A DNA stretch of 22,995 nt from Caldipriscus sp964426895. GTDB taxonomy: Bacteria; Hydrothermota; Hydrothermia; LBFQ01. Below, piece after piece: positions 7,395 to 14,626 of this stretch. The notes under the pieces are model-generated. The model was not told the DNA's origin. It was given only the letters and a program-made list of their open reading frames with translations, and made no database searches. How positions within the stretch are numbered: the first letter of the stretch is position 1; each line of letters begins with the position of its first letter. The translations under genes and the position numbers were made by a program. The stretch spans positions 1 through 22,995 of the forward strand of contig CAYRSH010000026.1 in NCBI GenBank assembly GCA_964426895.1, in the 5' to 3' direction.

Positions 7395-8139
7395 TTCTCA
7401 ACAAATCAACTATTTCCTTTGCCAACTCCATATACGCATAAGAGCCGTGGGAATCGGGGGCATAAAATATGGCTGGTAGGCCAAAACTCGGAGCCTCGGC
7501 CAACTTTATATTTCTCGGTATCACAGTTTTAAAAACCTTATCCTTAAAATGCCCGTATATATCCTCATAAACCTCTTGGGATAACCTAACCCTCTTATCG
7601 TACATCGTAATGAGGATTCCCAATATTCCGAGTTTGGGATTAACCGTCCCTTGAATATATTTTACCGTTTCCAAGAGTTGCCCCAAACCTTCAAGGGCGT
7701 AATATTCCGCCTGAACGGGTATAATTATGTTATCCGCTGCTGCCAAGGAGATAACGGTAAGCGTTCCCAAAGATGGGGGTGTATCTATAATTATCCAGTC
7801 GTATTGCAATCCACTTAAAATGTCCTTTAAGGAGTATTCCCAGTCTTTCTTCTCTTTAAAAATCCCCTCTATACCTATGAGGTCCGGCGTAGAGGGTATG
7901 CAATCCAAGCCGTTAAACCTCGTCCTGTATATTACGCTCTTTACACTTAAATTCCCGGCAAGGGCATCGTATAGGTTTGGTTCCTTTCTATCCAAACCCA
8001 AGCCAATACTCGCATTCGCTTGGGAATCGGCATCCACAAGTAAAACCCTATAACCCATTAATGCCCAAGCGGCGGCCAGATTAACCGCGGTTGTTGTCTT
8101 TCCAACTCCCCCTTTCTGGTTTGTTATCGCTATTTTCAC
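7369..8139 (-). CDS. parA: Chromosome-partitioning ATPase ParA/Soj
   Basis: A 256-residue deviant-Walker ATPase that binds DNA non-specifically in the ATP state and positions ParB-parS complexes. Motifs seen: ITNQKGGVGKTTTAVN with the signature Lys of the deviant Walker A (KGGVGKTT, residues 9-16), LLVDADSQAN near 36-45, YDWIIIDTPPSLG near 113-125, and PVQAEYYALEGLGQLLET in the middle. The length is that of a chromosomal Soj without an N-terminal helix-turn-helix. I prefer GTG 8139, which shares its G with the pdxS TAG stop (TAGTG) and has a G-rich run six bases upstream. GTG 8145 would add only two residues. It lies directly downstream of pdxS and upstream of parB. Confidence 0.94.
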   Translation of the reverse strand: MKIAITNQKGGVGKTTTAVNLAAAWALMGYRVLLVDADSQANASIGLGLDRKEPNLYDALAGNLSVKSVIYRTRFNGLDCIPSTPDLIGIEGIFKEKKDWEYSLKDILSGLQYDWIIIDTPPSLGTLTVISLAAADNIIIPVQAEYYALEGLGQLLETVKYIQGTVNPKLGILGILITMYDKRVRLSQEVYEDIYGHFKDKVFKTVIPRNIKLAEAPSFGLPAIFYAPDSHGSYAYMELAKEIVDLLRNEKSRKIG

Positions 8140-9020
8140 TACCACCCCCTTGTCTGCAATAGTTCCTTTTCCTCCAACTCCCTTATATCTATTCCCCTCA
8201 TGGGTTGTCCGAGGCCTGCGGATATCTTCGCCAACACCTTTGGATTATCGTAATATGCCACGGCTTCAACGATGGCTGAGGCCATCCTTTCGGGATTTGA
8301 GGATTTGAATATGCCGCTACCCACAAAAACCGCTTCGGCTCCCAGCTGCATCATTAAAGCCGCATCCGCGGGGGTTGCTATACCGCCTGCTGCGAAGTTT
8401 GGTACGGGCAATTTTCCGTGTTCCGCAACATATTTCACCAATTCATAAGGGGCCTGGAGGTTTTTGGCCTCTGTGTAAAGTTCGTCTTCCCTTAGAGAGG
8501 TTAGCCTCCTTATTTCCTTTTGGATTAACCTCATATGCCTCACGGCCTCAACCACATTTCCCGTACCCGCCTCGCCTTTTGTCCTTATCATAGCGGCACC
8601 TTCGGTGATCCTCCTTAAAGCCTCTCCGAGGTTTCTCGCACCGCAAACAAAAGGAACCTTAAACTTGTGTTTGTCTATGTGGTTTTCCTCATCCGCAGGC
8701 GTTAAAACCTCACTCTCGTCTATGAAATCAACTCCCAATTCCTCTAATATTTGCGCTTCAACAAAATGCCCTATCCTAACCTTTGCCATAACCGGAATAC
8801 TCACGGCATCCATTATCCTCAGTATTATCTCCGGGTCGGCCATCCTCGCAACACCACCCTGCTTTCTTATATCCGCGGGAACCCTTTCAAGGGCCATGAC
8901 GGCGACGGCTCCCGCCCTTTCCGCAATCTTTGCCTGCTCGGGCGAGGTGACATCCATTATAACCCCTCCCTTCAACATCTGCGCCAAGCCCACCTTTACC
9001 CTCCAAGTGCCCGTAATCAT
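8139..9020 (-). CDS. pdxS: Pyridoxal 5'-phosphate synthase subunit PdxS
   Basis: A 293-residue TIM-barrel enzyme that makes PLP from ribose 5-phosphate, glyceraldehyde 3-phosphate and ammonia. Conserved sequence is nearly uninterrupted: KGGVIMDV with the catalytic Asp near 23, VMALERVPADIR, IPVMAKVRIGH with Lys near 80, DESEVLTPADEENH, RTKGEAGTGN with Lys near 148, and the C-terminal phosphate site VNFAAGG-like PNFAAGGIATPADAALMMQLGA. I chose ATG 9020 because the protein then begins TGTWRVKVGLAQML, like known PdxS proteins of about 294 residues. A GTG at 9062 would add 14 unsupported residues and overlap the permease gene. The glutaminase partner pdxT is not in the window, so ammonia must come from a distant PdxT or from free ammonia. 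Confidence 0.95.
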   Translation of the reverse strand: MITGTWRVKVGLAQMLKGGVIMDVTSPEQAKIAERAGAVAVMALERVPADIRKQGGVARMADPEIILRIMDAVSIPVMAKVRIGHFVEAQILEELGVDFIDESEVLTPADEENHIDKHKFKVPFVCGARNLGEALRRITEGAAMIRTKGEAGTGNVVEAVRHMRLIQKEIRRLTSLREDELYTEAKNLQAPYELVKYVAEHGKLPVPNFAAGGIATPADAALMMQLGAEAVFVGSGIFKSSNPERMASAIVEAVAYYDNPKVLAKISAGLGQPMRGIDIRELEEKELLQTRGW

Positions 9021-9037
9021 AATCGTTGGGTATTTTA
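9021..9037 (-). promoter_or_regulatory. -10 box TAAAAT-ACCC before pdxS
   Basis: TAAAAT (9037-9032, minus strand) is followed by ACCC and then seven bases to ATG 9020. This is nearly the same sequence as the pckA promoter candidate. It supports the shorter pdxS start and suggests that pdxS-parAB can be transcribed separately from the permease genes. Confidence 0.5.
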
Positions 9038-9054
9038 AAGTTGAAAACGATTGT

Positions 9055-9828
9055 TTATGCACCCATAGCGGAATACCTTTTTAAACCCGCTTTCCACACA
9101 AGCCTATTAACGATCCAAAAGAATACCGTCCAACCCAAGAGTATAAAAATCCCCTTAGTATCCACCCCTTTACCGGTTAGTATATTAACCGGGAGGTATA
9201 TCATATACGGAAAGGGTGTAAGATATGCCAAATCCTTGGCGAATTTCGGGAATACATCAAGGGGGGCGAAATATCCCGATAGAAACATATAAATCGCGAA
9301 GTTTATGTTTTCAAGTTGGCTAACCTTTTCCGTCCAAAAGGCCAAAAAGGACAATGTGTATTGTATCAAAAACCGGAGCAAAAATACCAAAATCACTACG
9401 GGTATATATATGAGAACATCAACCAACTTTGGTACCCAGAAGGCCGACGGATAAAGCATAAAGAATGCCACTATTAATCCCAACATAAAGGGCAACCTTG
9501 ACAACCTCTCCGATATATGCTGTATGATAAACCTCCAAGCGGGGTCTAAGGGTTGCAATAAATACGGGGATAAGGTTCCGTTTAAAACCGCCGATTCAAA
9601 TTCCCATATAACCCATACAACAACGATTTCATGCGTTATAAAAACCGATAAAAAATACCTCGCGAAATCCACCTCGCCCATTTTCGTAAAGCCCAAGTTT
9701 GCCAGTTTTATCCATATACCCATAAGGATAAAGGGTAATATGCCCGCCAACATCCATAGCACAATTTCCGCCCTGTATTCAAGCATGTACGCGTAATAAA
9801 CCTTTGTTAATGTGATGAACTTCCTCAT
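9055..9828 (-). CDS. ABC-2 type transporter permease (COG4587/DUF990-like)
   Basis: A 257-residue inner-membrane protein with about six hydrophobic segments. The N-terminus has the typical start of this permease family: a short cytoplasmic helix, then LEYRAEIVLWMLAGILPFIL. A cytoplasmic loop follows containing WEFESAVLNGTLSPYLLQPLDP, the coupling-helix-like segment found in natural-product and drug exporters of the COG4587/COG3694 pair. The C-terminal half has FLSGYFAPLDVFP and LTPFPYMIYLP before the last membrane helix. Such permeases work with an ATP-binding subunit and a second permease. Here the upstream partner (9825-10166) looks like only half a permease, and no ATPase gene is present. 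It shares an ATGA-type overlap with that partner. The substrate is unknown. Confidence 0.75.
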   Translation of the reverse strand: MRKFITLTKVYYAYMLEYRAEIVLWMLAGILPFILMGIWIKLANLGFTKMGEVDFARYFLSVFITHEIVVVWVIWEFESAVLNGTLSPYLLQPLDPAWRFIIQHISERLSRLPFMLGLIVAFFMLYPSAFWVPKLVDVLIYIPVVILVFLLRFLIQYTLSFLAFWTEKVSQLENINFAIYMFLSGYFAPLDVFPKFAKDLAYLTPFPYMIYLPVNILTGKGVDTKGIFILLGWTVFFWIVNRLVWKAGLKRYSAMGA

Positions 9829-10166
9829 TTAAAAATCTTTGAATAAACCCACCTAAAAGTGAAGGCAAAAATTGTGAAAAATGCAAACATCACGAATACG
9901 AATATAGGTGATATTGTGCGTTGGAGAAGATAAGACCTTATGGTTATTGACCAGGGTGTTGTTGTAAGGGATGCCAAGAGTATGCCTTTGATGTCAAACG
10001 GTTTTTTTCTCAAAGAAGACATTTCCGCAGACAATAGCCAAAACACCAATGTCCCGCAGTATGTTATGAGAAACCTGTATAGGGCATCAATATTAAGGGT
10101 TGAATGGAAAAGAAAACCCGTTAATACAAAGAGGAATATCCAAAAGGCGTCATATAGGTATATCAT
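9825..10166 (-). CDS. Half-length ABC-2 permease-like membrane protein
   Basis: A 113-residue hydrophobic protein with about four predicted membrane segments (near residues 5-24, 31-48, 60-77 and 86-106). It starts with ATG in the 4-base overlap with the preceding gene and ends in the ATGA overlap with the full permease. Its segment YRFLITYCGTLVFW can be laid by eye beside LRFLIQYTLSFLAFW in the C-terminal half of the neighbouring permease, and the final helix (FFTIFAFTFRWVYSK) resembles the last helix of that family. My reading is the C-terminal half of a second ABC-2 permease (COG3694-like), shortened but expressed. A simple unrelated small membrane protein is the alternative. Confidence 0.5.
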   Translation of the reverse strand: MIYLYDAFWIFLFVLTGFLFHSTLNIDALYRFLITYCGTLVFWLLSAEMSSLRKKPFDIKGILLASLTTTPWSITIRSYLLQRTISPIFVFVMFAFFTIFAFTFRWVYSKIFK

Positions 10167-10795
10167 TTCGGCTTTTGCTTGATCTTTTCCCTCTCCTCCT
10201 TCTTTCTATGTGCTTCAAAGAATTCCTGCTCGGATTCGGGACCGTAGAACACATACAAAATCCCCCTTACCATAACCCCGCTGTTCATGTTCAGCGTTAT
10301 AGCAGGAACTCCCGATATTTCGGGCATAATTTCAAAACTCCCAAACCTCATGCTAAAAGCCGCCCTTACGGGGAATTCCAACACCGGCGCTTGCTTTTTT
10401 TCCTCACCGGGGAAGGGTAATCCATCATCACCCCAAGAGTAATAACCACCGAGGATTCCTATGCCGAGGTGAAAGGCAAACCTACCCGCAAACCTCGTAG
10501 TCCTCCTCTCGTAAAGTAATCCAGCGCTTGCATGCCAAAAATCGGATGTAAAACTGTAAGCCCCTCCTCCCAAAATTGTAAAGTATGCCCTTGGGTCATC
10601 CGTGCGAATTATCCTTATTCCGACAAAACCCACGGGAGCGTTGGGATTTTTACCCGTTATAAAATACTCGTACCCCGCCCCAAAAACCACATAACTACCC
10701 CTCCTGCTCATCTCCTCGTAATAAACCTCCTCATCATCGTAATCGTAATAATCTCCCTCGTAATCGTACTGCAACAAAAGTAGTGGGATTAGCAT
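10163..10795 (-). CDS. Predicted outer-membrane beta-barrel protein with acidic tyrosine-rich N-terminus
   Basis: A 210-residue protein that I cannot assign to a named family. It begins with a very short hydrophobic stretch (MLIPLLLL), then about 20 residues rich in Asp, Glu and Tyr (QYDYEGDYYDYDDEE). The rest is alternating-hydrophobic strands with aromatic and glycine residues (YVVFGAGYEYFI, AYFTILGGGAYSF, ASAGLLYERRTT, FAFHLGIGILGGYYS, PVRAAFSMRFGSFEIMPEI, VMVRGILYVFYG), as in small outer-membrane barrels. The last 20 residues are strongly charged (HRKKEEREKIKQKPK) and would form a tail. The leader is short for a signal peptide and lacks a basic N-region, so export is uncertain. It heads the minus-strand cluster and has its own TATAAT-TCCC box 7 bases upstream. 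Confidence 0.6.
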   Translation of the reverse strand: MLIPLLLLQYDYEGDYYDYDDEEVYYEEMSRRGSYVVFGAGYEYFITGKNPNAPVGFVGIRIIRTDDPRAYFTILGGGAYSFTSDFWHASAGLLYERRTTRFAGRFAFHLGIGILGGYYSWGDDGLPFPGEEKKQAPVLEFPVRAAFSMRFGSFEIMPEISGVPAITLNMNSGVMVRGILYVFYGPESEQEFFEAHRKKEEREKIKQKPK

Positions 10796-10808
10796 AACGG
10801 GAATTATA
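10796..10808 (-). promoter_or_regulatory. -10 box TATAAT-TCCC before the barrel gene
   Basis: On the minus strand TATAAT (10808-10803) is followed by TCCC and the ATG at 10795 comes 7 bases after the box. It shares a 49-base divergent gap with the mutL promoter. A leaderless transcript is predicted. Confidence 0.55.
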
Positions 10809-10832
10809 AACCCGTATTAAACTTTCCAAGCG

Positions 10833-10844
10833 TATAATATCACG
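10833..10844 (+). promoter_or_regulatory. -10 box TATAAT before the MutL-family gene
   Basis: TATAAT at 10833-10838 sits only six bases before ATG 10845. Here the CCC element is missing. With a start site 6-7 bases past the box, transcription would begin at the A of ATG. No good -35 hexamer is visible. Confidence 0.55.
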
Positions 10845-12662
10845 ATGCCTTTAAGATTTATAGCAACTGATTGTGGAAGCACAACGACAAAGGCCATAAT
10901 GATTGAGAAGAGGGAGGAGGGTTGGAGGCTTATAGCGAGGGGTGAGGCGCCGACAACCGTGGAAAAGCCCTTTGAGGATGTTACGGTTGGTGTTAGGAAT
11001 GCGATAAGGGAATTGGAGGAAATAACGGGAATTAAACTCCTTGATGAAAACGGGGAAATAATAAAAACGGAAAACCCAACAGAGGATATGGGTACGAATG
11101 CCTATGTTTCAACATCCTCGGCCGGTGGTGGCTTGCAAATGTTGGTGGTAGGTGTTGTTAAGAGCATGACGGCCGAATCCGCCGCGAGGGCGGCCCTGGG
11201 TGCGGGTGCAATAGTTATGGAGGTTATTTCAATAGACGACGGGAGAAAACCTTATGAAAAGGTTGAACTCATAAGAAAACTGAGGCCGGATATGATACTG
11301 CTTGCCGGTGGGGTTGAAGGGGGAACCGTTAAACATGTGGTTGAATTGGCGGAACTAATAGCCGCGGCAGATCCAAAACCCAGATTCGGTTCAACCTACA
11401 AGATGCCCGTGATTTATGCTGGGAATTCAAAGGCAAGGGAAGAGGTTAAAAAAATCCTCGGGGAAAAAACCGCTTTGTATATCGTTGATAACATAAGACC
11501 CACCCTTGATACGGAAAACCTACACTCGGCAAGGGAGAAAATACACGACCTGTTTTTGGAACATGTAATGCAACAGGCGCCGGGATATTCAAAACTTATG
11601 AGGATGACGGATGCCCCGATAGTGCCAACACCGGGAGCGGTTGGCATGCTCATAGAAAGGGTTGCCAAAATGGAGAATATAGAGGTTCTCGGCGTGGATA
11701 TAGGTGGGGCCACAACGGATGTTTTCAGCGTGTTTAAGGGTATATTTAACAGGACGGTTTCCGCAAACCTCGGGATGAGTTATTCAATATCAAATGTAAT
11801 GGTTGAAGCGGGCATAGAAAACATAATGAGGTGGCTACCCTTCAAAATAAATCCATCTTCCTTAAAAAACAGGATACGAAACAAAATGATTAGACCAACG
11901 ACAATACCACAGATGTTGGAGGGCTTAATAATTGAGCAGGCAATAGCGCGTGAGGCTTTGAGGCTTTCCCTCGAACAGCACAAAATGTTTGCCACCGAGT
12001 TAAAGGGGGTTCAAAGGGGTGGCGATATATCAAGGGCTATTGAGGATGTTGAGGAATATACCCTCGTTAATATGATGACCTTAAACTTGATAATAGGTTC
12101 CGGAGGGGTTTTATCCCATGCCCCGAGGAGGGTTCAGTCAGCCCTAATGATGATAGACGCCTTCCAACCGAGGGGTATAACCAAGTTGGCCGTGGACAGC
12201 ATATTCATGATGCCCCATTTGGGCGTTATATCAACCATAAACGAAGAGGCCGCATGGCAGGTTTTTGATAGGGATTGCCTGATAAGGTTGGGAACCGTTA
12301 TAGCCCCCGTTGTTGTTGAAAAACCCGGGAAAACCGTTTTAAGGGCTAAGGTTGAGTATCCCGACGGGAGGGTTGAGGAGGTGGATTTAAGGTTTGGAGA
12401 TATAATAAAACTTGAACTACCGCCCGGGGTTAAGGCTAAGGTTTATCTTGAACCCATTAGGGGTGCGGATGTTGGGGAGGGGAGGGGTAGGAAGTATATG
12501 GCGGAGGTTGAAGGGGGTGTTGTGGGCCTAATATTTGATGGTAGGGGGAGACCTTTGTACATTCCCGAAAACGACGACGAGAGGATTGAAAGTTTGATAA
12601 GGTGGTACGAGTCCTTGGATGTGTATCCGAGGATACTTGAAACCGTGGGAAGCGGTGTATGA
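10845..12662 (+). CDS. MutL/GlmL family protein (glutamate mutase-associated ASKHA ATPase)
   Basis: A 605-residue ATPase-fold protein of the MutL/GlmL family. These are found with B12-dependent carbon-skeleton mutases and aminomutases and are thought to protect or reactivate them. They are unrelated to the mismatch-repair MutL. ASKHA motifs are clear: TDCGSTTTK (phosphate-1, residues 8-16), STSSAGGGLQMLVVGVV near 89-105, ILLAGGVEGGT near 151-161, GVDIGGATTDVFS (phosphate-2) near 284-296, and a glycine-rich IIGSGGVLSHAP near 418-429. The length and motif set are those of a complete protein. No mutase subunits (GlmS/GlmE, OraS/OraE, KamDE) lie in the window, so its client is elsewhere or different. 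The gene overlaps the following AAA+ gene by ATGA and its start lies six bases after a TATAAT box. Confidence 0.85.
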   Translation: MPLRFIATDCGSTTTKAIMIEKREEGWRLIARGEAPTTVEKPFEDVTVGVRNAIRELEEITGIKLLDENGEIIKTENPTEDMGTNAYVSTSSAGGGLQMLVVGVVKSMTAESAARAALGAGAIVMEVISIDDGRKPYEKVELIRKLRPDMILLAGGVEGGTVKHVVELAELIAAADPKPRFGSTYKMPVIYAGNSKAREEVKKILGEKTALYIVDNIRPTLDTENLHSAREKIHDLFLEHVMQQAPGYSKLMRMTDAPIVPTPGAVGMLIERVAKMENIEVLGVDIGGATTDVFSVFKGIFNRTVSANLGMSYSISNVMVEAGIENIMRWLPFKINPSSLKNRIRNKMIRPTTIPQMLEGLIIEQAIAREALRLSLEQHKMFATELKGVQRGGDISRAIEDVEEYTLVNMMTLNLIIGSGGVLSHAPRRVQSALMMIDAFQPRGITKLAVDSIFMMPHLGVISTINEEAAWQVFDRDCLIRLGTVIAPVVVEKPGKTVLRAKVEYPDGRVEEVDLRFGDIIKLELPPGVKAKVYLEPIRGADVGEGRGRKYMAEVEGGVVGLIFDGRGRPLYIPENDDERIESLIRWYESLDVYPRILETVGSGV

Positions 12663-13585
12663 AGGTTTTAAACCTTTCAAGGAGATTAAAGGTTAAGGAA
12701 TACCAACAGGTTTTTGACCCGGCACACATGCCCGATATCGTTATAGCGGATAAAACAACACCAAAAGATTACCTAAACACCATTTCACAGCACTTTATAA
12801 CCGCGTTTGTTGGTAAAACGGATATACCCACAATTGATTACGGGTTTTCAAGCGAAAGGGAACTAAGGGAATTCCTTGAAGAATATTCTTCAAAAAGTAT
12901 AAGGAGGAGGCTGAAAGACCTATACAATTCGGTTTATGAGTTGAAGGACGACGAGATTATCCCGTATGTAATATATTTTGGGTATTCCTCGTATGTTTAT
13001 GAGAGGATAAAAACCGTTCTGCTTCACCCTTTAAGGCCGTGGATAGTGATATACGGTCCGGTTGGTTCCGGAAAGTTGGCCCTTGTGAAATCCATCCTTG
13101 GGGATAAGTATATAGACATATTTCACATATCGGAAAAGCATAAGATAGGATTTAGGGTTGAGGATAAACCGGAGGAGATTGACGATGTTGTAATAAATAC
13201 TTCCCTTTTGGAAGGGGAATCCGAAATAAAGGAAATTATGGATTTCCTTTATTCAAGGGGTTATCAGGCAACATTTATAGTTGAAAGCAAGGAAATACCA
13301 CAAATATTAAGAACAATCCCATCCTTTTATATTCCGGCATTAATTGAAAGACCCGTAAAGGAGAGGCTTTTAATACTTGAACACCTTTTGAGGAACCTTT
13401 CAAAAATCGTTGAAAAGGATGTTGAGGTTGATGAGGACTTTATAAGTTTATATTTCTCGTACAATTGGCCCAGGAATTTCAGCGAACTTGAAAACGCCCT
13501 TAGGTTTGCTTTGTCTATAAACGACGAGGTTCTTAAAGCGGAAAATTTGCCCGAACACATAAAAGAGTTTTCCGGCATAGAATAG
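12659..13585 (+). CDS. Degenerate sigma54-activator-like AAA+ protein
   Basis: A 308-residue protein. Residues 1-110 match nothing I recognise. From about 125 on it looks like an AAA+ domain of the NtrC-type. The P-loop GPVGSGKLALVK (133-144) has a non-Ser/Thr residue after Lys, as those activators do. RPVKERLLILEHLL near 231-244 resembles the RxxDIxxLaehfL segment, and SYNWPRNFSELENALRFAL (268-285) matches the YxWPGNvRELeN lid motif. The GAFTGA loop that contacts sigma54, an obvious Walker B acidic pair and the C-terminal helix-turn-helix are all missing. It is therefore unlikely to activate transcription. Its ATGA coupling to the MutL-family gene suggests a joint function, perhaps as an ATP-dependent remodeller. 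This is inference. Confidence 0.6.
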   Translation: MKVLNLSRRLKVKEYQQVFDPAHMPDIVIADKTTPKDYLNTISQHFITAFVGKTDIPTIDYGFSSERELREFLEEYSSKSIRRRLKDLYNSVYELKDDEIIPYVIYFGYSSYVYERIKTVLLHPLRPWIVIYGPVGSGKLALVKSILGDKYIDIFHISEKHKIGFRVEDKPEEIDDVVINTSLLEGESEIKEIMDFLYSRGYQATFIVESKEIPQILRTIPSFYIPALIERPVKERLLILEHLLRNLSKIVEKDVEVDEDFISLYFSYNWPRNFSELENALRFALSINDEVLKAENLPEHIKEFSGIE

Positions 13586-13591
13586 ATGATT

Positions 13592-14626
13592 ATGAAAAGG
13601 GGTATTCTGTTGATTTTGTTTGCACAATGGTTATACGCACTGCCCTTTTTTTCAAGGAAGTTTAATGTATCATGTACGGAGTGCCACGCAGGTTATCCAA
13701 AACTGACATATGAAGGGGAAAAATTAAAGGAAAACCTATATTTACCGGAAAACTTTAACCCAAGGCTTCAAACGATGGATTTAAAGGGCGATAGGAAGAT
13801 ATACCTACAAAGGGATATTCCGGTTTCCGGAAGGGTTAGGACGCTAATGGGGTTAATGGCTATGGAAGAAAAGTTTTATGGACATACTTCAACATACGCA
13901 ACCGTTTATGCTTCATCAAACACAAGTTCAAACTCTTCATTTTTTGTAGCCGTGGAGGGTGGAAAGGATACGGTTTATATAAGGGAGGCCTTTTTGAGGA
14001 TAAATTTGCCCTTTAATTCTTCCGCCTTTATCGGGAAAACGGACTTTTCGGAATTTTTCTTCAAGAGATATGATAGGATAACATATGAGGATTACTTGGT
14101 TTATGATTTTGCGGGATTAAACGGAACTGGGATAACTTTAAGGTTTTCACCGTATATATGGCTTGGATTCATTGATGTGGAAAGGGGAATATGGTTCGGA
14201 AGGGCCGGGTTAAACTCAAAATACTTTTCCTTTGGGGTTTTCGGAATACCAAAGGATAATGCCCAGAGGTATGGTTCGGATATAAGGTTTAGGTTTGGAC
14301 CTTTTGATTTCATCACGAGTGTTGTGTTCGGATTTGATCAGGAATTGGGGAGTTTTGAACTCAAAGACAAACCCTCATTCATAGCCGGATACTCGGCTCT
14401 TGATATGGTTTTCGGATATAACTTTTTCATATCTTTGCTTTATAACTACATAGGCTCATTTTACGAACCCTATCATAAAGACTATCACAAAAGCATAATA
14501 ACCCTTGCCTTCGGACACTACCCTTTGAGGAATTTAAGGGCTGGGATAGAAGTGGGTTATAACACCGCGGCAAAGTACCCGGCAGACGGAACATACGGGG
14601 GTATAATCCTTGACTGGGCTTTCTAA
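13592..14626 (+). CDS. One-heme cytochrome/outer-membrane beta-barrel protein
   Basis: A 344-residue exported protein. A signal peptide (MKRGILLILFAQWLYA) is followed by a c-type heme motif CTECH at residues 28-32 inside SRKFNVSCTECHAGYPKLT. That is the arrangement of a widespread but poorly studied group in which one heme precedes a barrel. From about residue 55 to the end the sequence alternates strands and turns with many aromatic residues and ends in LDWAF, an aromatic terminus typical of outer-membrane barrels. It may pass electrons across or at the outer membrane, but no partner cytochromes are nearby. I chose ATG 13592 because it gives a clean signal peptide. ATG 13586, directly after the previous stop, adds two residues. 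A TAGAAT box lies 8 bases upstream of 13592, inside the preceding gene. Its end overlaps the next gene by 17 bases. Confidence 0.7.
   Translation: MKRGILLILFAQWLYALPFFSRKFNVSCTECHAGYPKLTYEGEKLKENLYLPENFNPRLQTMDLKGDRKIYLQRDIPVSGRVRTLMGLMAMEEKFYGHTSTYATVYASSNTSSNSSFFVAVEGGKDTVYIREAFLRINLPFNSSAFIGKTDFSEFFFKRYDRITYEDYLVYDFAGLNGTGITLRFSPYIWLGFIDVERGIWFGRAGLNSKYFSFGVFGIPKDNAQRYGSDIRFRFGPFDFITSVVFGFDQELGSFELKDKPSFIAGYSALDMVFGYNFFISLLYNYIGSFYEPYHKDYHKSIITLAFGHYPLRNLRAGIEVGYNTAAKYPADGTYGGIILDWAF

Noticed and set aside
6564..8145. parS site near parAB
   Set aside because: I scanned for TGTTTCACGTGAAACA-like palindromes on both strands. Fragments such as TTTCAC occur but none has the matching half.
9021..9060. 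Riboswitch upstream of pdxS
   Set aside because: The gap is too short for any known riboswitch and contains only a promoter-like box.
9021..9062. Longer pdxS start at GTG 9062
   Set aside because: It adds 14 residues unlike any PdxS, overlaps the permease gene, and would place the TAAAAT-ACCC box inside the gene. ATG 9020 gives the usual 293 residues.
10690..10790. Tandem repeat array at the start of the barrel gene
   Set aside because: The GATTAC/TACGAG-like periodicity reflects the Asp/Tyr/Glu-rich coding segment. The units are irregular and too few to call a repeat.
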